From: Verrucomicrobiota bacterium
GTDB lineage: Bacteria; Verrucomicrobiota; Verrucomicrobiia; Limisphaerales; UBA11320
Assembly: GCA_016199985.1 (NCBI GenBank)
Contig: JACQFQ010000043.1
Coordinates: 186,001-250,000, forward strand
Direction of reading: 5' to 3'
DNA length: 64,000 nucleotides
Shown: in pieces, positions 46,712 to 56,560 of the stretch
Numbering within the stretch: the stretch's first letter is position 1
Layout: each line of letters begins with the position of its first letter
Program-made: the position numbers and the translations under genes
The notes under the pieces: generated by a model
The model's database searches: none
What the model saw: the letters and a program-made list of their open reading frames with translations, nothing else
What the model was told of the DNA's origin: nothing

Positions 46712-49488
46712 CATCAGCCGCATCAACGCGTCCCGAACTCGTCCACGACGTCCTCCGCCACGCGCGGCGACGACCTCTCGACGCGTTGTTTGCCCCGCGC
46801 AATGTGGCACTGATCGGGGCGTCGGACAAGCCGGGCAGCGTTGGCAAGGCGCTTTTGCAGAATCTTCAGTTCCTCGACGGACGCGTGTTCCCTGTAAACC
46901 CGAAGCATCAGGTGATCGATGGCCTTCAAGCGTTCCCAGACGTCGCCAGTGTGCCGGAGAGAATCGATCTCGCCGTGATCGCCACGCCCGCTGCGACGGC
47001 GCCGGGCGTCATTCGCGATTGTGCGACGGCAGGGGTCCCCGCAGCCATCATCGTTTCCGCAGGTTTTCGGGAATGCGGGAAAGAGGGCGTCGAGCTGGAG
47101 CGGCAGTGTCTCGCCGAAGCGCGACGCGGCCAGATGCGCCTGCTCGGGCCCAACTGCCTCGGTCTGATGGCGCCACGCGCGCGGTTGAACGCGACCTTCG
47201 CCGAAGGCATCGCGAAACCGGGCGATGTTGCCTTTCTCAGCCAGAGCGGGGCGCTCTGCGCGGCGGTGCTCGACTGGAGTTTCCGCGAGAATGTCGGCTT
47301 CAGCGCGTTCGTTTCCGTTGGCTCCATGCTGGATACAGGCTGGGGCGATCTCATCACCTACCTCGGCGATGACCCGCACACGAAGAGCATCGTTTGTTAC
47401 ATGGAGTCGGTCGGCGACGCGCGCTCGTTCCTTTCCGCGGCTCGGGAGGTCGCGTTGACCAAGCCAATCGTCGTTCTCAAGGTTGGCCACACAGACGCGG
47501 CCGCAAAAGCCGCCGCCTCGCATACCGGCGCGCTCACGGGCAGCGACGCCGTGCTGGACGCCGCGTTTCGACGAGCGGGTGTTCTGAGAGTTAACACGAT
47601 TGGCGAGTTGTTCAACATGGCGGAATTGCTTTCCAAGCAGCCGCGCCCTCACGGCCCGCGTCTGGCCATCGTCACCAATGCCGGCGGACCCGGCGCGCTG
47701 GCCACGGATGCCCTTGTCGCCAGTGGCGGGCAATTGACCGCTTTATCTCAGGACACACGGGATGATCTTGACGCGCTTCTGCCCGCTCACTGGAGCCACG
47801 ACAATCCCATCGACGTGCTGGGCGACGCCGACGCCGCGCGCTATGCGAAGGCCGTTGAATTGGCGATTCGCGACCCGCAATCCGATGGGGTGCTCGTAAT
47901 CCTCACCCCGCAGGGCATGACGGACGCGAAAGGGACCGCCGAGGCCATTCGGGCGAAGCAGACCATGAAGCCGTTGCTGGCAAGTTGGATGGGTGGCGCC
48001 GGCGTGGACGCCGCGAAAGGAGTTCTTAACGCCGCCGGCATCGCGACTTTTGATTATCCGGACACGGCAGCGCGCGCCTTCGCCTTGATGTGGCGATACA
48101 GCGACAATCTTCGCGCGCTCTACGAAACGCCGACGGTTGACCCCGAATCTGAACCCACAAGCGTGAGCGGTTCGTCTTCCACTGAACAGCGGGCGCTAAC
48201 ACCCGGTTGCAGCAAACCAGAGGCGGATGCTCTCATCGCCGCCGCCCGAAAAGCAGGGCGCACTCTCCTCACCGAAATTGAATCCAAGCGCCTCCTCTCC
48301 GCATACGGCATCCCAGCGAATGAAACGGATGTCGCCTTCACCGAAGATGAAGCGGTGAAGCACGCGGAGAGGTTGGGCTTCCCTGTCGTCATCAAACTTT
48401 TCTCCGAGACGCTGACACATAAGGCCGACGTCGGAGGTGTGTGCCTGGATGTGCGCAACGCCGCGGGCGTGCGCCGCGCATGGACGCGGATCCACAGTTC
48501 GGTGAGCGAGAAAGCGGGCCGGGAGCACTTCCTCGGAGTGACGGTCCAGCCGATGGTGGCGCACGATGGCTGCGAACTCATCCTTGGCAGCAGCATCGAT
48601 CCTCAGTTCGGCCCGGTCCTGCTCTTTGGCGCCGGCGGGCAGTTTGTGGAGGTTTTCCAGGATCGCGCACTCGGCCTGCCTCCACTCAACGCCACGCTCG
48701 CGCGACGATTGATGGAGCGAACCAAGGTGTTCGCCGCGCTCAAAGGCGTGCGCGGGCGCAAGGCCGTTGACCTCGCCGCGCTCGAACAACTTCTTGTGCG
48801 CTTCAGCCAACTGGTGGCGGAGCAACGGTGGATTGCGGAGATCGACGTGAATCCACTGCTCGTTTCATCTGAACGAATGCTTTCACTCGATGCGCGCATC
48901 GTGCTGCACCCACCGAGTTGCCGCGAAGAAGAGTTGCCGCGCCTGGCTATTCGTCCTTATCCGGCGCGCTACATCAAGCCTTGGAAGCTGCGCGACGGCG
49001 CGTGGGCGACCATTCGCCCCATTCGGCCGGAAGACGAGCCGCTCATGGTGAAGTTTCACCAAACACTCTCGGATCGCAGCGTCTATCTCCGATACTTCGC
49101 TCCATTGAAGCTCGACCGGCGCATCGCCCACGAACGCCTCAGCCGCATCTGCTTCGTCGATTACGACCGCGAGATGGTCTTGGTGGTGGAACGCCGCGAC
49201 TCCAAAACGCAAGGAGCGGAAATACTCGGGGTCGGTCGCCTCAGCAAGCTGCACGGCGCCAGTGAGGCCGAGTTCGCCCTGACCGTGAGCGATCAATGGC
49301 AGGGGCACGGACTTGGAACGCAGCTTCTCAAACTTCTCGTTGAGGTTGGCCGCGACGAGAAACTCGAACGCATCACCGCCACGATGCTCCATGAGAACCA
49401 CGAGATGCAGCATGTGGCGCGCAAAGCCGGTTTCAAAGTTGAACTCATCCGGGGCGAAAATGAATATCGGGCTGAACTCATTCTATGA
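46708..49488 (+). CDS. ADP-forming acyl-CoA synthetase fused to GNAT acetyltransferase (Pat-like)
   Basis: 926 residues. Residues ~25-470 are the CoA-binding and ligase-CoA domains ([33 protein letters not shown]), with the histidine that is phosphorylated in true ADP-forming synthetases present in [11 protein letters not shown] (H272). In enterobacterial Pat/YfiQ that histidine is lost, so this protein may keep synthetase activity. Residues ~520-740 are the ATP-grasp domain ([20 protein letters not shown]). Residues ~765-926 are a GNAT acetyltransferase with the acetyl-CoA-binding [12 protein letters not shown]. Expected role: interconvert acetyl-CoA and acetate with ATP, and/or acetylate lysines of metabolic enzymes. 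The operon with ppsA and a cNMP-binding protein suggests control of acetate/gluconeogenic flux. Confidence 0.9.
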   Translation: MTSAASTRPELVHDVLRHARRRPLDALFAPRNVALIGASDKPGSVGKALLQNLQFLDGRVFPVNPKHQVIDGLQAFPDVASVPERIDLAVIATPAATAPGVIRDCATAGVPAAIIVSAGFRECGKEGVELERQCLAEARRGQMRLLGPNCLGLMAPRARLNATFAEGIAKPGDVAFLSQSGALCAAVLDWSFRENVGFSAFVSVGSMLDTGWGDLITYLGDDPHTKSIVCYMESVGDARSFLSAAREVALTKPIVVLKVGHTDAAAKAAASHTGALTGSDAVLDAAFRRAGVLRVNTIGELFNMAELLSKQPRPHGPRLAIVTNAGGPGALATDALVASGGQLTALSQDTRDDLDALLPAHWSHDNPIDVLGDADAARYAKAVELAIRDPQSDGVLVILTPQGMTDAKGTAEAIRAKQTMKPLLASWMGGAGVDAAKGVLNAAGIATFDYPDTAARAFALMWRYSDNLRALYETPTVDPESEPTSVSGSSSTEQRALTPGCSKPEADALIAAARKAGRTLLTEIESKRLLSAYGIPANETDVAFTEDEAVKHAERLGFPVVIKLFSETLTHKADVGGVCLDVRNAAGVRRAWTRIHSSVSEKAGREHFLGVTVQPMVAHDGCELILGSSIDPQFGPVLLFGAGGQFVEVFQDRALGLPPLNATLARRLMERTKVFAALKGVRGRKAVDLAALEQLLVRFSQLVAEQRWIAEIDVNPLLVSSERMLSLDARIVLHPPSCREEELPRLAIRPYPARYIKPWKLRDGAWATIRPIRPEDEPLMVKFHQTLSDRSVYLRYFAPLKLDRRIAHERLSRICFVDYDREMVLVVERRDSKTQGAEILGVGRLSKLHGASEAEFALTVSDQWQGHGLGTQLLKLLVEVGRDEKLERITATMLHENHEMQHVARKAGFKVELIRGENEYRAELIL

Positions 49489-49597
49489 ACGCAGGAACGA
49501 CCGTCCCGCTTCAAGGCTGGCTGGGCGCCGGAGCCGGCTTGCATCGCCCCGACCTCAATAGCGCAGTTCAACCCGCCAAAGGATTGAAGCGCGCTGC

Positions 49598-49894
49598 CTA
49601 ACGCCAACTCTTCCAGAGCGTCGCCAGTGATCGGGCGAGGGAGGTGATTGTGGCGAGTTTGTGGACTAAACCGGATGGCTCCTGTTTCCGCGTTTGCCAC
49701 AGGGAGAGCAGCGGCTCCAGTGCGGCCCATCCGGATCGCGTCTTGCGGGCAACGGCGATGCCCAAGTCCGCCCATTCCGCAACCGGGCGGAGGTTCTGTG
49801 CTTCCTTCGCGAGCACCGACCGGTGAGTTCCGCTGCGCTGCAGCAGGGCGGCCTTGTGCTGCCGGCGCCGGGTCAGTTGTCCGTTCGCAAACAT
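49598..49894 (-). CDS. YqjK-like small protein
   Basis: 98 residues starting MFANGQLTRRRQHKAALLQR; E. coli YqjK has a similar length and a basic N-terminus. It continues RPVAEWADLGIAVARKTRSG and ends TSLARSLATLWKSWR, basic and amphipathic, probably membrane-associated. The ATG at 49894 lies inside the 3' end of the holin-like gene (22-bp overlap), so the two are coupled. Together with the two upstream genes it reproduces the yqjD-yqjE-yqjK arrangement. Sequence match to YqjK is weak and rests mostly on position. Confidence 0.55.
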   Translation of the reverse strand: MFANGQLTRRRQHKAALLQRSGTHRSVLAKEAQNLRPVAEWADLGIAVARKTRSGWAALEPLLSLWQTRKQEPSGLVHKLATITSLARSLATLWKSWR

Positions 49895-50259
49895 TCGCGG
49901 TCTTTCTTGAGTTCTTCGACCGTGCCGGCGAAGGCGCTTTCGGCTTTGAGCCGTGATTGCAAGGCCCGCCACGCCAGCACGGTGCCCACGAGATACACGG
50001 CGCTCAGGATGGCGAGCGCGACCAGCCGTCCGTGCTCCCAGAACAGGATGACGACGGTGAAAGTCCCGAGTGTGATCGTCATCATGCCGAAAGCGGCGAC
50101 GGCCGCGGCGCAGAGGATCGCCTCCACGACCCGGCACTTTTCCTCCTGCAACTCGACGGCAAACAGCTCCACCCGGTTCTGCGCTGACGCCAGCAGAGTA
50201 TCGAGGATGCGTTTCAGGGATACACAGACGCCCGGTTTCGTTTCAGTGCCTTCGCTCAT
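49873..50259 (-). CDS. Phage-holin-superfamily membrane protein (YqjE-like)
   Basis: 128 residues with two membrane helices (ILCAAAVAAFGMMTITLGTF and LVALAILSAVYLVGTVLAW) after an N-terminal amphipathic helix (LLASAQNRVELFAVELQEEK), the layout of the Holin_X/YqjE family. Despite the family name these are inner-membrane stress proteins, not phage lysis genes. ATG at 50259 (MSEGTE) is preferred over the GTG six bases upstream. It follows the DUF883 gene by 6 bp. Confidence 0.8.
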   Translation of the reverse strand: MSEGTETKPGVCVSLKRILDTLLASAQNRVELFAVELQEEKCRVVEAILCAAAVAAFGMMTITLGTFTVVILFWEHGRLVALAILSAVYLVGTVLAWRALQSRLKAESAFAGTVEELKKDRECLRTDN

Positions 50260-50265
50260 GCTCAC

Positions 50266-50562
50266 TCACTTTCTGGTGACAAGCACTCCGATGAGCAAGC
50301 CGACTCCAAATGCGACGCCGATTGATTGGTAGGGATGCTCGCGAATGGTCCTGTCGGCCGCTTTCGCGCCATCGCGAGCTTTCTCTTCCAAGCGGTGGCA
50401 GGTGCGTTTGGCGCCGTCGAGCGCGTCGGTAAGGCGTTCGCGAACTTCCAGGGCTTTGTCGCCCACAGCGTCCTTGGTGGCGTGCAGCAGATCTTCGGAG
50501 TCGCGGACGATGCGTTTGAGATCGGTTACAAGTCTGTCAGTGTTGAGTTCGGTGGTATTCAT
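50266..50562 (-). CDS. DUF883 (ElaB/YqjD) family membrane-anchored protein
   Basis: 98 residues. A long helical region (TDLKRIVRDSEDLLHATKDA, LTDALDGAKRTCHRLEEKAR) leads to the family's C-terminal motif REHPYQSIGVAFGVGLLIGV with one membrane helix. E. coli YqjD and ElaB of this family bind ribosomes and tether them to the inner membrane in stationary phase. First gene of a YqjDEK-like trio; 142 bp separate it from the cbb3 cluster upstream, so it may have its own promoter. Confidence 0.88.
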   Translation of the reverse strand: MNTTELNTDRLVTDLKRIVRDSEDLLHATKDAVGDKALEVRERLTDALDGAKRTCHRLEEKARDGAKAADRTIREHPYQSIGVAFGVGLLIGVLVTRK

Positions 50563-50704
50563 ATCGGTGTTCTTGTTTCGGTTTCAGTTCGGCGCGACTC
50601 AAGCCGTCGCATCGCCCTCTCACATTCCACCTGGCGTACGAAGCTGGCTGCGCGGGAATTGTCAATGGCTGGCCTGAAATTGAGGCAACGCACTCGGGCA
50701 CGGT

Positions 50705-51394
50705 TCAGTGGCATCGGCCGTTTTCGCCGCTGGTGAGCGATGGATGGGGGCTGAGGAATGGAATCCCGAGCTCGAGGCCGCGCATGATCAAGAGCACGGC
50801 CATCAGAAACACCGCAAGACGTGTGACGCTGCCCAGGGGGAGGCGCCAGCGCGGTGTGAAACGTTGTCCGCCAAAGTGGAGGGTGAGCATTACCGGCCAA
50901 GTCCCCAAACCGAAAAGCGCCATGTAACCCGCTCCTGTGAACGGATGTCCAGTGGCAGTGGCTCCCGCAGCGGCCACATAAACGAGACCGCAGGGAAGAA
51001 GGCCGTTGAGCGCGCCCAGGGATGCATGTGAGGCCAGGGAGTCGCGGAGGAAAAGCCTTCCCATGGCGGCTTTCAACCCATTCACCCCTCTTACCACAGG
51101 CAAGGCGAAAAGCGCCTTCGCCGGCAGCAGCAGGCACGCGAGGAGGAAGCCGCCGAGCGCAATGGAAAGCCAGCGCTGGAAACCCGAGAGCGCGGCGGCA
51201 TGGCCAATCAATCCGAATGTCAGGCCGAGCGCGCAATATGCCAGCACTCGGCCGGCATGATAAAACAGGCGCCCCGCGGATTCGCGCCTCGTGCGGGGCC
51301 GGGCTTTCGCCAACGCCAGGACAAGAGGGCCGCACATGCCGGCGCAATGCAGACTGCCGGCAAAGCCGAGTAGAAAGGCGGTCCAGGGTTGCAT
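50705..51394 (-). CDS. SafE/TauE-like membrane protein of the cbb3 cluster (CcoS-neighbour copper transporter type)
   Basis: 229 residues and about six membrane helices. The N-terminal GFAGSLHCAGMCGPLVLAL carries the CxxxC pair typical of the UreH/SafE-like members linked to cbb3 oxidase assembly, and NGLLPCGLVYVAAAGA is the second-half repeat of that motif. Likely moves copper or another small solute needed for oxidase maturation; inference from context. ATG at 51394 is chosen; a TTG at 51403 overlaps the FixH stop and is also possible. Confidence 0.8.
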   Translation of the reverse strand: MQPWTAFLLGFAGSLHCAGMCGPLVLALAKARPRTRRESAGRLFYHAGRVLAYCALGLTFGLIGHAAALSGFQRWLSIALGGFLLACLLLPAKALFALPVVRGVNGLKAAMGRLFLRDSLASHASLGALNGLLPCGLVYVAAAGATATGHPFTGAGYMALFGLGTWPVMLTLHFGGQRFTPRWRLPLGSVTRLAVFLMAVLLIMRGLELGIPFLSPHPSLTSGENGRCH

Positions 51395-51399
51395 GGCCG

Positions 51400-51924
51400 T
51401 CAATTTGCGCCGGCGGCGGGCAGCGCCGTGAGCCCGGCGCTGGATTCATCGACGACAATCAATTGTTCGAAGAAGTATTCTGCTCCCGCCTGTTTCCACT
51501 GGACGCGCACCTTCCACAAGCCGCCGCGCAAGGCGGACGTGCCCAGTCTCTGATGTCCCGCGGCATCCAGGACAAGCGGAACGTTCACATCCAGCCCAGC
51601 GTTGGAAGGTCGATAAAAGTGGATTTGGCCGACGGGGGGCGGCGAGAGGTGACCCGCGGGCAGTTGCAATGTAATCTCGTGAAGCGAGGCATCGTGCTGA
51701 AGGAGCACTTCCCCACGAAAAGCCGCGGTGCGATTGAGGCGGTCGAGTTGGCGTTGGAAGCGCACCTCCTGCTCGTAATAGTCGATTCCCACCAAGTCCG
51801 TCTTCTGTCGCATGGCAAAGCATGTCCAGGCGGCCAGAGCGGAGGCAAAGATGACGAACCAGCAAATGATGGCGTAGGGCCAGAGATTGCGGGCGGGAAC
51901 GGCGGAGGTGTTCATGAGAATCAT
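51400..51924 (-). CDS. ccoH: FixH/CcoH family assembly protein
   Basis: 174 residues with one N-terminal membrane helix (LWPYAIICWFVIFASALAAW) and a periplasmic beta-rich domain (YYEQEVRFQRQLDRLN, HFYRPSNAGLDVNVPL, GLWKVRVQWKQAGAEYFFEQ). FixH is needed for stable cbb3 oxidase assembly. Its ATG at 51924 overlaps the ccoG stop (ATGA); MNTSAV at 51915 is an alternative. Confidence 0.88.
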   Translation of the reverse strand: MILMNTSAVPARNLWPYAIICWFVIFASALAAWTCFAMRQKTDLVGIDYYEQEVRFQRQLDRLNRTAAFRGEVLLQHDASLHEITLQLPAGHLSPPPVGQIHFYRPSNAGLDVNVPLVLDAAGHQRLGTSALRGGLWKVRVQWKQAGAEYFFEQLIVVDESSAGLTALPAAGAN

Positions 51925-53390
51925 TTTCGCGGGCCGACAAAGCTGGTATTCACGGTTTCGAGAAGTTTGCTGTTTGAATACACTCCCAGTTTGAGTTTCG
52001 TGCCGCTGCCGGCGAGCGTGGCAGGATCGAGTTCAATCAGGACGGAGGTTTGCGCCAGGTTATCCCTGGGCACGATAAAAGGGAGCGCTCCCATGATGCG
52101 GACTGTCCCGGAACGGTTCTCCAAACGAAGTTCTATCGGCAGGTCGCGCGCGGTCTTGTTGATGACCTTCATCGTGTAAAGATTCTCGATTCTCCCGTCC
52201 GCGGTGACCTGGAAAAGCGCGCCGGGGGCGCGTAACAGCGTCGTGCCGACTTCGGCGCGGGTGAACACAAGGAAGAGGAACAAGGCGATGAGCGCGACGA
52301 GAATGCCCGCATACAGTTTCATGCGCGCGGTGAAGCGCTGAGGCTCCCCGTGCTCGATATTGTTCAAGGAGGCGAAGCGGACGAGTCCGCGGGGCCGTCC
52401 CACCTTGTCCATGATGGCATCGCAGGCGTCGATGCAGGCGGTGCAGTTCACGCATTCCATCTGAGTGCCGTTGCGGATGTCGATTCCTGTCGGGCAGACG
52501 GCGACGCATTGACGGCACGCCACGCAATCGCCGAGCCCGAGCGCTGCGCGCTGCGCCGGGGGTTGATTGCGGAGAAGCGGGGAACGTTTCTCGCCGCGTT
52601 TGTGATCGTAGGCGACGACCAGCGAGTTTTCGTCGAGCATCGCGGATTGGAACCGCCCGTAGGGACAGATAAAGGTGCAGGCCTGTTCACGGAAGCGCGC
52701 GAAGATGGCGTAAAACAGCAACGTGAAAAGGACCATGAACGTCAGCCCGACGAGATGATGGCGCGGGTCGTCAAACTGGGTCGCGAGGAGTCGCTCGCTG
52801 CCAATGATGTAGGCGAGCAATGTGTTGCCGACCACGAAGGAGAGGACGAGGAAGAGGATCTGCTTGAGCAGCTTTTTGAAGAGTTTTCGCGCGTTCCACG
52901 GCGCGGCATCCAGGGTTCGCTGCTCGTGCGCATCGCCTTCGATGAGATATTCAATTTTGCGAAAAACCATCTCCATCATCACTGTTTGCGGACACGCCCA
53001 TCCGCACCACAACCGCCCGAAAGCGGCGGTGAAAACGATGATGCCCGTGATGAACACCAGCATCGCAACGGCGAAGATGACGAAATCCTGCGGCCAGAAA
53101 ATCCGCCCCAGGATCGAAAAGCGGCGTTCCATGATGTTGAGCAAAAGGAGCGGGTTGCCCTGGATGCGAATCCATGGACCCGCGAACATGACCGTGATCA
53201 ACGCGAAGGCGAACCACGCCCGCCGCCAGTGCCACTTCCCGGACGGCTTCTTCGGGTGAAGCCATCGACGGTTGCCCTGCGGGTCGGCAGTGGCGAGATG
53301 ATCACGAAAATCGTTCCAGTCAATGTCCTGCGCGACGCCGTGCCGCGCGGGCGATGAAGGCTCTGGAGGCTGGCTCATGACTGCGTTCAC
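51921..53390 (-). CDS. ccoG: Cytochrome c oxidase accessory protein CcoG (FixG)
   Basis: 489 residues. Several membrane helices (FALITVMFAGPWIRI, FVIFAVAMLVFITGIIVFTA) include the CGWACPQTV motif, then a ferredoxin-like region with CVACRQCVAVCPTGIDIRNG and CVNCTACIDACDAI for two 4Fe-4S clusters (~287-320), and a C-terminal periplasmic Ig-like domain. CcoG reduces copper(II) for delivery to the oxidase. The 27 bp between it and ccoP place it in the same operon. Confidence 0.95.
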   Translation of the reverse strand: MNAVMSQPPEPSSPARHGVAQDIDWNDFRDHLATADPQGNRRWLHPKKPSGKWHWRRAWFAFALITVMFAGPWIRIQGNPLLLLNIMERRFSILGRIFWPQDFVIFAVAMLVFITGIIVFTAAFGRLWCGWACPQTVMMEMVFRKIEYLIEGDAHEQRTLDAAPWNARKLFKKLLKQILFLVLSFVVGNTLLAYIIGSERLLATQFDDPRHHLVGLTFMVLFTLLFYAIFARFREQACTFICPYGRFQSAMLDENSLVVAYDHKRGEKRSPLLRNQPPAQRAALGLGDCVACRQCVAVCPTGIDIRNGTQMECVNCTACIDACDAIMDKVGRPRGLVRFASLNNIEHGEPQRFTARMKLYAGILVALIALFLFLVFTRAEVGTTLLRAPGALFQVTADGRIENLYTMKVINKTARDLPIELRLENRSGTVRIMGALPFIVPRDNLAQTSVLIELDPATLAGSGTKLKLGVYSNSKLLETVNTSFVGPRK

Positions 53391-53417
53391 AACGCGCGTT
53401 GACGAGGAATCCGCCCG

Positions 53418-54002
53418 TTACTCGAAGATGTCTGGTTTTGCGGGCCCGGCCTGGTCTTCCCGAATCTTCGGATTCGGCGGGGTCGTGCCACGCAGGGTGT
53501 AGATGTAACTGGCGACGGCCTGGATTTCGTTTGGCTTTAGCACGCCGCGCCAGGTCAACATCCCTTTCTCCGGCACGCCGTTGATGATGGTCTTGAGGTT
53601 ATCAATGTAGTTGGACCCATGAATCCAGTAGTCATCGCAGAGATTGGGCCCCACGAGCCCCCCGCCGTCCGCGCGATGGCACGGGGCGCAGAGGGCGCCG
53701 AATGTCTGTCTCCCTTGCGCCAGCACCGCGGGATCCTGCGACGGCGTGAGCGACCCGAGGTTCGCCTCGAACTTTCCGATGGCCTCCGCCTTGATCTTCT
53801 CGCCGGCGGCACGCTCCTTTTCGTACTCGGCGATTTGCAGGTCGCCTGCTTTGAGGACGTGGTAGTACGTCATGTAAAACACCCCAAAGGCGATGCTGAG
53901 GTAAAACAACCACACCCACCAGCGGGGCAGGTTGTTGTCCAGTTCCCTGATGCCGTCCGCTTCGTGATCAAGCAACAGCGGATCGCGAGATGGTTCATTC
54001 AT
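53418..54002 (-). CDS. ccoP: cbb3 oxidase diheme-type subunit CcoP, short mono-heme form
   Basis: 194 residues. The N-terminus has the CcoP hallmark (DGIRELDNNLPRWWVWLFYL) with one membrane helix, then a linker and a single cytochrome c domain with heme motif CAPCH and distal-side YLKPN-like LKPNEIQAVASYI. Most CcoP proteins (about 280-310 residues) carry two CxxCH motifs; only one is visible here and the protein is correspondingly short. It overlaps ccoQ by 8 bp. Confidence 0.92.
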   Translation of the reverse strand: MNEPSRDPLLLDHEADGIRELDNNLPRWWVWLFYLSIAFGVFYMTYYHVLKAGDLQIAEYEKERAAGEKIKAEAIGKFEANLGSLTPSQDPAVLAQGRQTFGALCAPCHRADGGGLVGPNLCDDYWIHGSNYIDNLKTIINGVPEKGMLTWRGVLKPNEIQAVASYIYTLRGTTPPNPKIREDQAGPAKPDIFE

Positions 54003-54192
54003 GTTTGGAAGCTCCCTTCGTCGAGTCGCGCTCGCTGTCCTCCAGCGGTAGAGCGCTCATGGATTTAAGAAATGATTCCTTAAGAAGGCAGGCGCGCACG
54101 AATGCGACGCCGAACACGAGGAAAAACAAGCAGACGGAAATCGCGCCGTAAAGCCCGACGCCGCCAATTTCGCGAAGCACGTTTTGAATCAT
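53995..54192 (-). CDS. ccoQ: CcoQ-like small subunit of cbb3 oxidase
   Basis: 65 residues with one membrane helix (LYGAISVCLFFLVFGVAFVR) and a polar C-terminal tail. Length and position between ccoNO and ccoP fit CcoQ, which stabilises the complex. Sequence is too short for independent proof. Confidence 0.75.
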   Translation of the reverse strand: MIQNVLREIGGVGLYGAISVCLFFLVFGVAFVRACLLKESFLKSMSALPLEDSERDSTKGASKHE

Positions 54193-54200
54193 AGGTGGCC

Positions 54201-56369
54201 TTAATTGTTCAACGATGCCGTCTTCGTCGCCGGCGGGGTCGCTGGCGCCGCCGCCTTGATGTCCGTGCCGAGCCGTTGGAGGTAGGCGATGAGCGAGATG
54301 ATTTCCGTGTCCGCAGGCGCGTTGGTGATGGAGCCTTGCTTAAGGTTGGCCACTACTTTCGCCGCCTGCGCCCACATGTCCTTTTGCGCGCCTCCGTTCT
54401 CGAACCCTTTCGGATACGGCACCCCGGTCTTGCGCAAGGCGCCGATCCGGGCCGGCAACGAGTTGGTATCGATCTTTTGAGTCAGCAGCCACGAGTAACG
54501 AGGCATGATGGAACCGGGCGACGTGAGGCGCGGGTCATCGAGGTGGTTGTAATGCCAGGCATCGGGATATTTTCCGCCCTCGCGATGAAGATCGGGGCCC
54601 GTGCGTTTGGATCCCCATAAAAAAGGATGATCGTAGATGAACTCGCCGGCTTTCGAGTAATCGCCGTAGCGCTCGGTCTCGCTGCGGAAAGGGCGGATCA
54701 TTTGCGAGTGACATCCCACGCAGCCTTCGCGGATGTAAATGTCGCGGCCCAGCACTTCCAGCGGCGTATAAGGCTTCACGCTGGCGATGGTCGGAACGTT
54801 GTCCCTGATGAGATACATCGGGATGATTTCGACCAGGCCGCCGATGAGGATGGCCAGGAGTGATAACGCGGTGAAGAGCACTGGCTTGGCCTCCAGCCAC
54901 CTGTGGCCCCAGGGAGCCTTGCCGTGCGGGGCTTCGTTCTGGGCCGCTCGCGGCGCCGCTTGCACCTCCTGCTCGGGGACGAACTGGCCGCTTTTCGCCG
55001 TCTTCCACAGATTGAAAGCCATGAGGACCGCGCCAACGATGTAAAGCGAGCCGCCGAGGGCGCGCAATCGATACATCGGGAGAATGTTCAACACCGTCTC
55101 CAGAAAATTCGGATACTGCATGAAGCCTTCGTGATTGAATTGTTTCCACATCAGACCCTGGGTAATGCCGCTCCAATACATCGGCACGACGTAGAACATC
55201 ATTCCGAGCAGCGCGACCCAGAAATGCCAGTTCGCCAGTTTTACCGACCAGAGCTTTGTGTTGTAGAGGCGCGGGATAAGCCAGTAGAGCACGCTGAAGG
55301 TGAGGAAGCCGTTCCAGCCCAGCGCCCCGGTGTGGACATGCGCGATGGTCCAGTCGGTGTAATGCGAGAGCGAGTTCACCGACTTGATGGCGAGCATCGG
55401 GCCTTCCAGCGTCGCCATGCCATAGGCCGTCAGGGCGACCACCATGAATTTGAGCATGGGATCCTGGCGAACCTTGTCCCATGCGCCCCGCAAGGTCAGC
55501 AGACCATTGAGCATGCCTCCCCACGATGGCGCGATGAGCATGATCGAAAACACCATGCCCAGCGACTGCGCCCAGTCTGGCAAAGCGGTATAGAGCAGAT
55601 GATGAGGTCCAGCCCAGATGTAGATAAAAATAAGTCCCCAGAAATGAATGATGGAGAGCCGATAGCTGAACACAGGGCGATCCGCCGCCTTGGGCAGGAA
55701 ATAGTACATCAGCCCGAGGTAAGGCGTGGTGAGAAAGAACGCCACGGCATTGTGGCCGTACCACCACTGCATGAGAGCGTCCTGCACGCCGGCGTAAATG
55801 GAATAGCTCTTGAACGGCCCGGCGGGGACCGCCAGCGAATTGCCGATGTGGAGCACGGCCACCGTGATCGCCGTTGCGATGTAGAACCAGATGGCGACGT
55901 AGAGATGTTTCTCGCGTCGCTTGAGAATGGTTCCCAGCAGGTTAATCGTGAATGCGACCCACACCACCGTGATGGCGATGTCGATGGGCCATTCGAGTTC
56001 CGCGTATTCCTTGCTGCTCGTGAGGCCGAGCGGCAGCGTGACGGCGGCGCTCACAATGATGGCCTGCCAGCCCCAGAAGTTCACCCAGCTCAGGAAATCC
56101 GAAAACATCCGCGCCTTGCAGAGCCGTTGCAGCGAATAGTAGATGCCCATGAACATGCCGTTGCCCACGAACGCGAAAATGACGGCGTTCGTGTGAAGCG
56201 GACGAAGCCGCCCGAACGTGGTGTATTGCAGGTTGAGGTTCAGGTCCGGCCAGAACAACTGGCAGGCGATCAGCAGTCCCGCGCTGAATCCCACCAACCC
56301 CCAGATTACGGTGGCGATGGCGAAGGCGCGGACAACTCGGTTGTCGTATTTGAATGTTTCTACGTTCAT
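54201..56369 (-). CDS. ccoNO: Fused cbb3 oxidase subunits I and II (CcoNO)
   Basis: 722 residues. Residues ~1-475 are CcoN, the heme-copper catalytic subunit: histidines in [54 protein letters not shown] and [17 protein letters not shown]. After a linker (~480-500) comes CcoO with a membrane helix ([20 protein letters not shown]) and its cytochrome c motif [16 protein letters not shown]. CcoN and CcoO are usually separate genes; the fused form occurs in some phyla including Verrucomicrobia-Planctomycetes relatives. Terminal oxidase with high oxygen affinity, proton pumping, in the inner membrane. Its start overlaps the ccoS stop. Confidence 0.95.
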   Translation of the reverse strand: MNVETFKYDNRVVRAFAIATVIWGLVGFSAGLLIACQLFWPDLNLNLQYTTFGRLRPLHTNAVIFAFVGNGMFMGIYYSLQRLCKARMFSDFLSWVNFWGWQAIIVSAAVTLPLGLTSSKEYAELEWPIDIAITVVWVAFTINLLGTILKRREKHLYVAIWFYIATAITVAVLHIGNSLAVPAGPFKSYSIYAGVQDALMQWWYGHNAVAFFLTTPYLGLMYYFLPKAADRPVFSYRLSIIHFWGLIFIYIWAGPHHLLYTALPDWAQSLGMVFSIMLIAPSWGGMLNGLLTLRGAWDKVRQDPMLKFMVVALTAYGMATLEGPMLAIKSVNSLSHYTDWTIAHVHTGALGWNGFLTFSVLYWLIPRLYNTKLWSVKLANWHFWVALLGMMFYVVPMYWSGITQGLMWKQFNHEGFMQYPNFLETVLNILPMYRLRALGGSLYIVGAVLMAFNLWKTAKSGQFVPEQEVQAAPRAAQNEAPHGKAPWGHRWLEAKPVLFTALSLLAILIGGLVEIIPMYLIRDNVPTIASVKPYTPLEVLGRDIYIREGCVGCHSQMIRPFRSETERYGDYSKAGEFIYDHPFLWGSKRTGPDLHREGGKYPDAWHYNHLDDPRLTSPGSIMPRYSWLLTQKIDTNSLPARIGALRKTGVPYPKGFENGGAQKDMWAQAAKVVANLKQGSITNAPADTEIISLIAYLQRLGTDIKAAAPATPPATKTASLNN

Positions 56370-56560
56370 GGATTCTGTTTTGCCGGTTTCTTTGGGATTG
56401 TGTCCGTGTCGCGATGCGCCGGGGGTTCCTCCATCAAGACACGCATCGACGGAGTAAAAGTGTCTTCGTATTGACCGGATCGCACCGCCCAGATGAAGGC
56501 CACGAGAAACGTCGTGGCGATGGCGAGGCTGGCGAAGATCAGCAGGACGAGAACGCTCAT
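56366..56560 (-). CDS. ccoS: cbb3 oxidase maturation protein CcoS
   Basis: 64 residues: one membrane helix ([20 protein letters not shown]) followed by the CcoS signature [20 protein letters not shown]. It is required for heme b and copper insertion into CcoN. The ATG at 56560 overlaps the ccoI stop and the TGA overlaps the ccoNO start, so three genes are coupled. The longer frame upstream in this phase is antisense/overlap noise inside ccoI. Confidence 0.92.
   Translation of the reverse strand: MSVLVLLIFASLAIATTFLVAFIWAVRSGQYEDTFTPSMRVLMEEPPAHRDTDTIPKKPAKQNP

Noticed and set aside
49873-50259. Prophage holin
   Set aside because: Family name only. The yqjD-like and yqjK-like neighbours and absence of phage genes indicate the YqjE stress-protein branch.
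54903-56474. 523-codon plus-strand open frame
   Set aside because: Antisense to ccoNO, with a His/Glu/Arg-rich shadow composition and no domain.
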